This document shows positions 8,195 to 15,203 of a stretch of 64,000 nucleotides of DNA, in pieces. Below the pieces are notes generated by a model. That model searched no databases. It saw only the letters and a list, made by a program, of their open reading frames with translations, and was not told the origin of the DNA. The translations under genes were made by a program, and so were the position numbers. Source of the DNA: Pararheinheimera marina (lineage in GTDB: Bacteria; Pseudomonadota; Gammaproteobacteria; Enterobacterales; Alteromonadaceae); NCBI RefSeq assembly GCF_042654345.1, contig NZ_JBHSGB010000004.1:1-64000 (forward strand). The letters run 5' to 3'. Every line of letters starts with the position of its first letter. Position 1 is the first letter of the stretch.

Positions 8195-8623
8195 ATGAGA
8201 AAAGACAGCCGTTTATCCCGCATGTTGCATGTATTGGTGCATATGCATCATCAACAACACCCAGCCACGTCAGAACAGATAGCTCAGATGCTGCACACCA
8301 ATCCTGTGGTGGTGCGCCGTACTATGGCCAGTTTAAAAGCTCAGGGCTATGTCAGTTCCGGCAAAGGCCATGGCGGCGGCTGGACCTTGTGCAAACCACT
8401 GACTGAGATCAGCCTGCTGGACATTCACAAAAGCCTGAAAGAAGGTTCGTTATTTACCATAGGGCTGACCGATGAGCACAATCAGTGCCCTATTGAGCAG
8501 GCGGTTAATGCTGCTATTGATGATGTGTTACAGGAGGCCGAGCGGCTGGTACTGCAGCGCTTCGGCGAAGTTACCTTGGATCAGCTGGCCAGCGGTTTTG
8601 CCGGGCCAGCGTCAGAACAGTAA
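8195..8623 (+). CDS. Rrf2-family transcriptional regulator (YwnA-like)
   Basis: Winged-helix repressor of the Rrf2 family, about 142 residues. Recognition region: TSEQIAQMLHTNPVVVRRTMASLKAQG, followed by the wing SGKGHGGGWTLCKP. The three clustered cysteines of Fe-S Rrf2 proteins (IscR, NsrR) are absent. Only a Cys in WTLCKP and one in NQCPIEQAV remain, so sensing by thiol oxidation or alkylation is more likely than by Fe-S loss (inference). I start it at 8195, where family members begin (RKDSRLSRMLHVLVHM). Earlier ATGs at 8126 and 8165 fall in or next to the operator and -10. It probably regulates itself and the divergent oxidoreductase-methyltransferase pair. Confidence 0.85.
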   Translation: MRKDSRLSRMLHVLVHMHHQQHPATSEQIAQMLHTNPVVVRRTMASLKAQGYVSSGKGHGGGWTLCKPLTEISLLDIHKSLKEGSLFTIGLTDEHNQCPIEQAVNAAIDDVLQEAERLVLQRFGEVTLDQLASGFAGPASEQ

Positions 8624-8633
8624 TACTGCAGCA

Positions 8634-9623
8634 TTATCGGGTTGGCAGGCCTGCGGCCAGATAGAGCCGGTCAATCCACTGCATTTGTTGCAGCGCATCC
8701 TGGCCACCGGTTAATGGTGCGGCATTGCCACGCAGGCAATCCAGCCAGTGTTTCAGCTGGTAATAATAAGTGCTTTCGCCTTCCAGCTGTTCGGTTTGAG
8801 TCTGGCCGTTTAGCTCCAGCCGCAGTTGATGGCCCTGATGCGGCGCCACTAAGTTAAATACTTCCAGCTTGCCCTGCTCGCCCTGCAATTCCAGATAGGC
8901 ATCATGCTGACGATTTAAGTGCTCGGCCATCGAACAGCCGAGGTAAATCTGCTCACCGGCTGGCCCCAGCAAACGGGCGCTGAAGCTTTCATCCACGCCT
9001 TTTGTGTGGCAACTGGCGACAGCCTGCTGCAATTGCAGTTCATTGCCCAGTAACTGACGCACCCAGTGTAATGGGTAGCAGCCCAAATCCATCAGAGCGC
9101 CACCACCTAACGCCAGCTGATGGCGCAGCGAACCCGGCGTTTCAGCAATTCGCACCGAAAAATTGCTGCGCACTGTCAGTAATTTTCCTAATACGCCGGA
9201 CTGCAGCAGCTGCTGCACTTTTAAAAACACCGGATGGAAGCGGTAGTGATAGCCTTCCAGTAACAACTGGCCACTTTGTTCCGCTGCCGCCAGCATAGCG
9301 CGTACTTCAGCCGCATTAAGTGCAAAGGGCTTTTCGCAGAGCACCGACTTACCAGCCTGTAACGCCTTGATGCTCCACTGTGCATGCAAAGACGCTGGCA
9401 AAGCGTTGTAGATCAGGTCGATATCGTCACGCTGCAGCAGCGCCTGGTAACTGGCTTCCCAGCCCGGCAGCTGGTGCTGCCCGGCGTAGGCCTGAGCTTT
9501 GGCGGCGCTGGACGCGCCGACCGCCCGCACTTCTACTTCACTGGCCAGCAGCGCAGCAGGCTGCAGTATGGCTTTGTCTGCGATGCGCGATGCACCTAAT
9601 AATCCAATCCGCAGCCTGGTCAT
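8634..9623 (-). CDS. Gfo/Idh/MocA-family oxidoreductase
   Basis: A 329-residue NAD(P)-dependent sugar oxidoreductase. The N-terminal Rossmann fold shows GLLGASRIADKAIL. The family signature CEKPFALN, with the conserved Lys, is near residue 98. The C-terminal alpha/beta domain has the GGGALMDLGCYPLHW segment, which contributes the catalytic His/Asp region. It is the last gene of the symporter-phosphorylase operon, 3 nt after the phosphorylase stop. The substrate is probably a sugar or aldonate linked to the cellobionate locus, for example interconverting oxidised glucosides, but the family is too diverse to say. Confidence 0.85.
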   Translation of the reverse strand: MTRLRIGLLGASRIADKAILQPAALLASEVEVRAVGASSAAKAQAYAGQHQLPGWEASYQALLQRDDIDLIYNALPASLHAQWSIKALQAGKSVLCEKPFALNAAEVRAMLAAAEQSGQLLLEGYHYRFHPVFLKVQQLLQSGVLGKLLTVRSNFSVRIAETPGSLRHQLALGGGALMDLGCYPLHWVRQLLGNELQLQQAVASCHTKGVDESFSARLLGPAGEQIYLGCSMAEHLNRQHDAYLELQGEQGKLEVFNLVAPHQGHQLRLELNGQTQTEQLEGESTYYYQLKHWLDCLRGNAAPLTGGQDALQQMQWIDRLYLAAGLPTR

Positions 9624-9626
9624 GGG

Positions 9627-12020
9627 TTACGCCTCCTGTGGCAGTAATAAGGTCAGCTGATAGCTTTGGCCTGACTGTGGTTGTGCCAGCTTTAGCTCTG
9701 GCAGTTGCTGTTCACCTTGCCACAACTGCGCTTTATCCACGCCAGCGTCACGGCGAATATGCAGCTGAATTTGTGCACCGCGGAATTGCCGGGTCACTTT
9801 GGCTTCAGGCCAGTGTGATGGCAACTGCGGTTCAATGCGCAAATCGTCGCCGTCGCCGGTTAAACCAAACAGGCCTTCAATCAGGCAGCGGTACACCCAA
9901 TGCACGGTGCCGGTATTAAACAGCTGGCTGGAACGACCGGCGGTGCGGGGTAACTGCTGGTAAGCGCCACGGTAGTAATTCGGAATAAATACCGGCAACT
10001 GACCCCGTTGGCGCTGATCCGCCTCGTCATCGGCCGGTAGCATCTGGCGCAGCACATGGTAAGCACTGTCGGCCTGCCCCACCTGATACAGCGCATACAA
10101 ATAAAATGCCGCCGCATGGTTATACACAGAGCCGTTTTCTGCTGAACCCGGGTATTTTTGCGTCACCCGGCCTACATCATCCCGCATTGCGGTATAAGCT
10201 GGCGCCAGCATTTGCGGGCCATATGGGGTATGCAATTGCGCGGCCACCGCCGCCAGCAGTTGCTGCTGTTGCTCTTCGTTCGCCGCGCCACTTAATAAAG
10301 CCCAGCTTTGCGGGTTCAGGTAAATCCGGCCTTCGTTGTCTTTGCTGATACCAAACACCACATTGTCGTCAGTGATGCCACGGCCGTACCACTGACCATC
10401 CCACAGGTACTGATTCACCGCCTGATTAAAGGCCTCTGCTTGCTGCTGATACAGCGCTGCCAACTCAGTGTTACCTGCTTTCTCGCACACCTGTGCCCAA
10501 AGTTTCATCGCGTACGCGGCCGACAGACTGAGCCAGCCCGACACACCTTTGCCTTTGTAGCCGACCATATTCATCGGGTCGCACCAGTCGCCCTGGTCGA
10601 TGTAACTCAGGTTACGCTCGTCCTTTTTCAGCCAGAGCCAGCCCATGGCACGGCAGATATGCTCAAACACCGTGCTTTGCTCGTTGCTGTCTTTGTACGG
10701 CAGCAGTTCCTGCAAAATGCCGTAGTCGTTGGTTTCGTCCAGGTACGCCTGCAGACAAACCGGCAGCCAGATGCACTGGTCAGCATGCGGCACCTGGTTG
10801 ATGTATTTCAGTTCTGCATCCTTGTGCAGCAGAATACCGTCTGGCATTTCGCCGCTCTGGTGCTGTTGCGCCAGCGCCGTCAGAAATGCCTGGCGGGTTA
10901 CCGCCGGCGCCAGATAAGCCATACCCATATTGTCCTGCAAGTAATTGCGGGTTTGCGGGTCGGTAGTTAAACGGTTGACATCGCCATGGTAATACACCTG
11001 ACGCGCCAGCCAGTGGTTAACAAAGTTATCCAGGCCCGCATCCGGCGTCTGTATCTGCAGTGCTGGCTGCAAGCGGTTCATCCAGCTCTGATACTGCTCC
11101 ACCGCCTGGTTGAACCCCGCCGCACTGCCAAACAGCTGCTGACGAATGTCGGCCACTTCAGCTTCGTCATAGGCCGGACCAAAAGCAAAACGGTACTGCT
11201 GCTGTTGCCCGCTGCCGAGCGCCAGCCGGTATTGCATGGCGCAGACCGGCGTTTCGTAATCGGCGTCAGAGCAATTGAGTTCTGCCTGCTGCAAGGCCGA
11301 TGGCGCATGCAAGCCACCTTCGCCTTCAAACAGTTGCTGCTGGGTTTCCCAGGCTATTGGCGCCTGTTCGGCCAACAGGAAGGTTTTGTCTTTAAAGTAC
11401 TTATTCTTAAAGTAATCCGGGTACTTCTGGTAGGGCGTTACCGACGAGCAGACCACCGCCTGCAGCTCAGGCAGGTAGCGCGCGCTCTGGTTCATCCACG
11501 ACATATAACCAACCGGGAAATACGGGTACAGGCTCAGTCGACGATGGCCTGAACCGCTGTTTTTGACCGACAAGGTCCAGAGTTCCAGCGGCCGGTCGGC
11601 TGACAAGGTCAGACGCCAGTCCACTTCAATACCTCCCGCTAAGGTTAACTGCCAGGCGATATCAGTTTTACCGGCGGAAAACACAAACCGTTCAGCGCCG
11701 TTACGCACCGGTTCATGCGGTACCGACCAAATCTCGCCACTGTCTTCGTCTTTGATATAGACAAAACGCCCCGGATGATGGGCGTAATACGGCTGCTCCG
11801 GCTGCATAAAAGTTTTGGCTTCCAGGTTCGGCGCATGGGCGTATTTGGCCGGTTCTGGTTGCATAAACTGGGCCGTGGCATAACCGCGGCAGTTCAGCTG
11901 GATCATCAGCTGCGAATTCCATAAAAAGGCAGCCGCCTGCGGCATCAGGGTTGGGCTGTATAATTCGTAGCGCTGCTGATCAGCGCTGGGGCTCATGATG
12001 GGAGTTGTCATCGGCTTCAT
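9627..12020 (-). CDS. GH94 cellobionic acid phosphorylase
   Basis: A 797-residue inverting glycoside hydrolase family 94 phosphorylase. The predicted reaction is cellobionic acid + phosphate to alpha-glucose-1-phosphate + gluconate, in the cytoplasm. The catalytic region is SYIDQGDWCDPMNMVG, with the general-acid Asp of GH94. Conserved stretches NYLQDNMGM, GDVNRLTTDPQ and GSAENGSVYNHAAAF flank the active site. The N-terminal region (ELYSPTLMPQAAAFLWN, YAHHPGRFVYIKDE) resembles cellobionic acid phosphorylases more than cellobiose or chitobiose phosphorylases. The neighbouring gluconokinase gene supports gluconate as a product. It overlaps the symporter gene by 4 nt (ATGA). Cellobiose phosphorylase is the alternative. 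Confidence 0.88.
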   Translation of the reverse strand: MKPMTTPIMSPSADQQRYELYSPTLMPQAAAFLWNSQLMIQLNCRGYATAQFMQPEPAKYAHAPNLEAKTFMQPEQPYYAHHPGRFVYIKDEDSGEIWSVPHEPVRNGAERFVFSAGKTDIAWQLTLAGGIEVDWRLTLSADRPLELWTLSVKNSGSGHRRLSLYPYFPVGYMSWMNQSARYLPELQAVVCSSVTPYQKYPDYFKNKYFKDKTFLLAEQAPIAWETQQQLFEGEGGLHAPSALQQAELNCSDADYETPVCAMQYRLALGSGQQQQYRFAFGPAYDEAEVADIRQQLFGSAAGFNQAVEQYQSWMNRLQPALQIQTPDAGLDNFVNHWLARQVYYHGDVNRLTTDPQTRNYLQDNMGMAYLAPAVTRQAFLTALAQQHQSGEMPDGILLHKDAELKYINQVPHADQCIWLPVCLQAYLDETNDYGILQELLPYKDSNEQSTVFEHICRAMGWLWLKKDERNLSYIDQGDWCDPMNMVGYKGKGVSGWLSLSAAYAMKLWAQVCEKAGNTELAALYQQQAEAFNQAVNQYLWDGQWYGRGITDDNVVFGISKDNEGRIYLNPQSWALLSGAANEEQQQQLLAAVAAQLHTPYGPQMLAPAYTAMRDDVGRVTQKYPGSAENGSVYNHAAAFYLYALYQVGQADSAYHVLRQMLPADDEADQRQRGQLPVFIPNYYRGAYQQLPRTAGRSSQLFNTGTVHWVYRCLIEGLFGLTGDGDDLRIEPQLPSHWPEAKVTRQFRGAQIQLHIRRDAGVDKAQLWQGEQQLPELKLAQPQSGQSYQLTLLLPQEA

Positions 12021-13390
12021 TCTGTTTGTCCGGCCGCCACTGCGGCTGTTTTCCGTTGTTCAAGTTCCTGTTGCATCTGCAACAACTGCGATTCTGTCAG
12101 CGGGTAAAACCACATCACGGCAGCGGCCACTAAGGCAACCACTCCAGGGATCACCGAGATCATCAGCACAATGCCCAGCTGCGAGCCGGCATTTTGTTCC
12201 GCATTGGCCACATAGCCCATCAGCGACAGCAACCAGCCAATACTGGCAGAGGCGATAGCACCACCCAGCTTTTGTGAAAAGGTGGCCGCTGAAAACGTCA
12301 TTGCCGTAGCCCGGCGGCCAGTGCGCCATTCGTTGTAATCGGCGGTATCGGCGTACATCGAAAAAGCCAGTGGTGATTTGGGCCCCAGTACAAAACCTAT
12401 CGCCAGGTTAATCACAAAAATCAGCCCAATCTGGTCAGCAGGTACAAAAAACAGACTGATCGACAACAGGCCAGCCAACGCCATTAACAGCATCATCAGC
12501 TGTTTTTTCGGCAGGAATCGGGTCATTAATGGGGTGGAAGCTGCGCCTAATGCCAGCGCCAGCATATAGGACGACAGAAATTCCCCGACCAGCTCAGGGC
12601 GCATCACATAGTATTTAAAGTAGTAAACGCCGCTGGCCGCCCGCATAGTGATGGTGATCATAATCACCAGCGCCAGCACAAAAAGCACCAGCCAGGGTTT
12701 ATTGGCAGCCAGGTCGGCTAAGTCCTGTTTAATCGGGTGTCGTTCGGCTTTCACCGGTTGAATACGCTCGCGGCTGGCGGCAAAAGTCCAGAGGAACAAC
12801 AGCGCCGCCGCCACGCCAAAGACGGCCATGGTCAGCTGCCAGCCCAGCGCTTCATCACCCTGTCCCAACCAGACCACCAGCTTGGGTGTCAGGTAGGTCA
12901 CCAGAATGCCGCCGGTAAAACCACCGATAAAACGGAAACTGACCAGCGTGGTACGGGCCTGGCTGTTATTGGTCATCACACCGGACAGCGCTGAATAGGG
13001 AATATTGATGGCGGTGTAAATCAGCATCAGCAGACTGTAGGTGGCATAAGCCCACAGCAGTTTGCCGTCGGCGTCTAAATCCGGCGTGCTGTAGGTTAAG
13101 ACCCCGGCACCAGCCAAAGGCAAGGCCAGCCACAACAAATAAGGGCGGAATTTACCAAAGCGGGTCTGAGTGCGGTCAGCCAGCGCGCCCATCAGCGGGT
13201 CGGTAAAGGCGTCAATCACCTTGGTGATCAGCATCATGGTACCGGCGGCCGCAGCAGAAATGCCAAACACATCGGTGTAGAAGATCAGTAAAAATGCCGA
13301 GATATTGGCCCAGTAGAAGTTAAAGCCGATGTCCCCTGCCCCATAGCCCAGCTTTTCCAGCCAGCCTGGTTGCTTGTTAATTGCTGTCAC
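12017..13390 (-). CDS. GPH-family sugar:cation symporter
   Basis: A 457-residue, 12-helix inner-membrane transporter of the glycoside-pentoside-hexuronide (MelB-like) family of the major facilitator superfamily. Typical features are the N-terminal KLGYGAGDIGFNFYW, DAFTDPLMGALADRTQTRFGKFRPYLLW (loop 2-3 motif with conserved Asp and Arg) and the later ADTADYNEWRTGRRATAM segment. Translation starts at a GTG at 13390 behind AGAGAGACAGG. It heads the operon symporter-phosphorylase-oxidoreductase. The operator 64 nt upstream ties it to the LacI regulator. The likely cargo is cellobionate or a similar disaccharide acid. Confidence 0.88.
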   Translation of the reverse strand: MTAINKQPGWLEKLGYGAGDIGFNFYWANISAFLLIFYTDVFGISAAAAGTMMLITKVIDAFTDPLMGALADRTQTRFGKFRPYLLWLALPLAGAGVLTYSTPDLDADGKLLWAYATYSLLMLIYTAINIPYSALSGVMTNNSQARTTLVSFRFIGGFTGGILVTYLTPKLVVWLGQGDEALGWQLTMAVFGVAAALLFLWTFAASRERIQPVKAERHPIKQDLADLAANKPWLVLFVLALVIMITITMRAASGVYYFKYYVMRPELVGEFLSSYMLALALGAASTPLMTRFLPKKQLMMLLMALAGLLSISLFFVPADQIGLIFVINLAIGFVLGPKSPLAFSMYADTADYNEWRTGRRATAMTFSAATFSQKLGGAIASASIGWLLSLMGYVANAEQNAGSQLGIVLMISVIPGVVALVAAAVMWFYPLTESQLLQMQQELEQRKTAAVAAGQTE

Positions 13391-13453
13391 CCTGTCTCTC
13401 TTTTGTTATGTTGTTAGCTTGTACCATTGGCTTGATTGCAAAGCGCAAATCTA

Positions 13454-13467
13454 TGATAGCGCTATCA
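13454..13467. promoter_or_regulatory. LacI-type operator before the symporter operon
   Basis: Perfect 14-bp palindrome TGATAGCGCTATCA with the central GCGC of LacI/GalR-family sites. It overlaps the stop codon of the gluconokinase gene and lies 64 nt upstream of the symporter GTG, where a repressor would block the operon promoter. Near-identical sites occur at 17672 and 17933. Confidence 0.85.
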
Positions 13468-13980
13468 GCCCTTTAATTTATCGAGCACCTGCTGCAGTAA
13501 CTGGCCGGTACTCTGGCTGATATCCAGCACCAGTACATCGGCCTCTGCCAGCGGTTCTTGCATGGTTGCCAGCTGGCTGGCCAGCATGGATTCCGGCATA
13601 AAGTGGTTCTTGCGTTCGGCCAGACGCTGCGACAGCAGTTCCGCCGAGCCTTTCAGATAAACAAACAGCGGCGCCCAGCTGGCGGCTCGGATCTGCTCGC
13701 GCTGCGTTTTAATCAAACCAGAGTAGCTCAGCACTGTATGTTGTTGCTGCTGTTGATGCTGTTTTAACGTACTGCAAAGCCGCTCCACCCATTGCTGGCG
13801 CAGCTCGGCTGCCAATGGCTGACCGGCAGCCATCATCTGTTTGCCTTGCTCGGAATGAAAGTCATCCCCTTCCAGGCATTCCCACCCTAACTGCTCTGCC
13901 AACAATCGCGCCATGGTGGATTTACCACTGCCAGCGACGCCCATCAGTACCAGGCTCTGATAACAAGTCTGTTGCTGCAT
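13465..13980 (-). CDS. gntK: gluconokinase
   Basis: ATP-dependent gluconate kinase, about 171 residues, forming 6-phosphogluconate for the Entner-Doudoroff or pentose phosphate routes. The P-loop is MGVAGSGKSTMARLLA and is followed by the substrate-binding EGDDFHSEQGKQMMAAGQPL. The LKGSAELLSQRLAERKNHFMP lid region is typical of the GntK family. I choose the ATG at 13980 over the adjacent TTG at 13983. There is no good ribosome site, and a 10-bp inverted repeat sits directly upstream. It is transcribed divergently from the LacI regulator. The enzyme consumes the gluconate released by the phosphorylase. Confidence 0.92.
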   Translation of the reverse strand: MQQQTCYQSLVLMGVAGSGKSTMARLLAEQLGWECLEGDDFHSEQGKQMMAAGQPLAAELRQQWVERLCSTLKQHQQQQQHTVLSYSGLIKTQREQIRAASWAPLFVYLKGSAELLSQRLAERKNHFMPESMLASQLATMQEPLAEADVLVLDISQSTGQLLQQVLDKLKG

Positions 13981-13984
13981 CAAA

Positions 13985-14020
13985 AATTAAGCTCAAAAAT
14001 GAAGTGACAAGAGCTTAATT
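13985..14020. repeat. inverted repeat in the gntK leader
   Basis: Ten-base perfect arms AATTAAGCTC (13985-13994) and GAGCTTAATT (14011-14020) with a 16-nt loop. They end a few bases before the gntK start. In mRNA this would form a hairpin over the initiation region. Alternatively it is a protein-binding site. Confidence 0.6.
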
Positions 14021-14024
14021 CAGA

Positions 14025-14048
14025 CAAAATGTTAGCGCAACCATTTTG
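14025..14048. promoter_or_regulatory. LacI-type operator between gntK and the regulator gene
   Basis: Arms CAAAATG and CATTTTG flank a GCGC-centred core (TTAGCGCAAC), in the divergent gntK/lacI promoter region. Core and arms closely match the site at 17808-17839 upstream of the TonB receptor. It is suited to joint control of gntK and autoregulation. Confidence 0.8.
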
Positions 14049-14101
14049 ACCATTTCTTTGCTTTCCGTTAAGGTGAGTCCCTAACAGCAAGGCAGGATTG
14101 C

Positions 14102-15103
14102 ATGAACAGAAAACCCAACCTAAAAGATGTGGCACAACTGGCCGGAGTCAGCGCCATTACCGTTTCCCGCGTATTAACCAATCCGGAGAAAGTGTCTGAC
14201 AAACTGCGGCATCAGGTTGAGACCGCCATTGAAGAGTTGGGGTACATTCGCAACCATGCCGCCAGTGCGCTGGCGTCGAACCGCTCCGGTGTGCTGGCGG
14301 TGATTATTCCGTCTTTATCCAACATCGTATTTAACGAAGTGCTGCAAGGGGTGTACAGCGCGGTGAAGCAGCACCAGCTGCAGGTGATCCTCGGCGATTG
14401 CCATTACTCGCCGCTGGAAGAAGAAAAGCTGATCACCACCCTGCTTAGCCAGTCGCCGGAAGGCATGATCCTGACCGGCACAGACCAGACCGATTACGCC
14501 AAACGTTTACTGAAAAACGCCGGTATTCCGGTGGTGCAGTTGATGGAGCTGACAGAGCAACCTATTGATTTAAACATCGGTTTTTCCCATCTGGCCGCAG
14601 GCCTCGATATGACCACCCATTTATTGCAGCAGGGTTACCGCAAGCTGGGTTTTATTGGTGCCCGGATGGACCCACGCACTCAGCAGCGGCTAATCGGTTT
14701 TAAACAAGCCATAGCTGCCTGGCCCGACGCCTGCCAAAGCTACGTGATGACCACACCACAATCCTCGTCGATTAAGTTAGGCGGCCAGTTGCTGCAGGCT
14801 GTGCTGGCCGAATCGGCCGGTCAGTGTGATGCTGTGTTTTGCTGCAACGACGATTTAGCCTTGGGTGCTTTATTTGAAAGCAAACGGATGAATTTGCGGG
14901 TGCCGCAGGATTTGGCGATTTGCGGCTTTAATGATCTGGAAGCCTCGGCTCTGGTGGAACCAGGCATCAGCTCTGTTGCCTCGCCGCGCTTTGAGATGGG
15001 TAAACAAGCGGTAGAATTACTGGTCGCCCGCAGCAAAGGCGAGGCCGTGCCCACAGCCCCTATCGACGTTGGTTATCAAATTATCCGCCGCGCTTCCACC
15101 TGA
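14102..15103 (+). CDS. LacI-family repressor of the cellobionate locus
   Basis: A 333-residue LacI/GalR regulator. The N-terminal helix-turn-helix is NLKDVAQLAGVSAITVSRVL, followed by the hinge helix region (GYIRNHAASALASNRSGVLAVIIPSL). A periplasmic-binding-protein-like sensor domain covers about residues 60-330. The GntR (gluconate) branch of the family looks closest. The surrounding genes and the five GCGC-centred operators suggest it represses the TonB receptor, the symporter operon, gntK and itself. The inducer is likely gluconate, cellobionate or a phosphorylated product (inference). Confidence 0.9.
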   Translation: MNRKPNLKDVAQLAGVSAITVSRVLTNPEKVSDKLRHQVETAIEELGYIRNHAASALASNRSGVLAVIIPSLSNIVFNEVLQGVYSAVKQHQLQVILGDCHYSPLEEEKLITTLLSQSPEGMILTGTDQTDYAKRLLKNAGIPVVQLMELTEQPIDLNIGFSHLAAGLDMTTHLLQQGYRKLGFIGARMDPRTQQRLIGFKQAIAAWPDACQSYVMTTPQSSSIKLGGQLLQAVLAESAGQCDAVFCCNDDLALGALFESKRMNLRVPQDLAICGFNDLEASALVEPGISSVASPRFEMGKQAVELLVARSKGEAVPTAPIDVGYQIIRRAST

Positions 15104-15131
15104 AGCCCGCTTCTCGCTCAGCCCTTAAGCC

Positions 15132-15194
15132 AAAAAAAATGCACTCCGGGTGGAGTGCAAAACAACGGCAAAGCCGCTCCGGTAAAGGAGCGGC
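15132..15194 (-). terminator. terminator after the TonB receptor gene
   Basis: Read on the minus strand, a GCCGCTCC/GGAGCGGC hairpin (15173-15194) comes first. An 8-bp TGCACTCC/GGAGTGCA hairpin (15140-15159) follows, ending in eight U. The second is a strong intrinsic terminator for the receptor. It lies between that gene and the convergent lacI gene. Confidence 0.88.
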
Positions 15195-15203
15195 GGGCAG
15201 GAA

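Noticed and set aside
10308..10970. Plus-strand frame of 220 codons opposite the GH94 gene
   Set aside because: Antisense shadow of a strongly conserved enzyme region; no ribosome site or recognisable motif.
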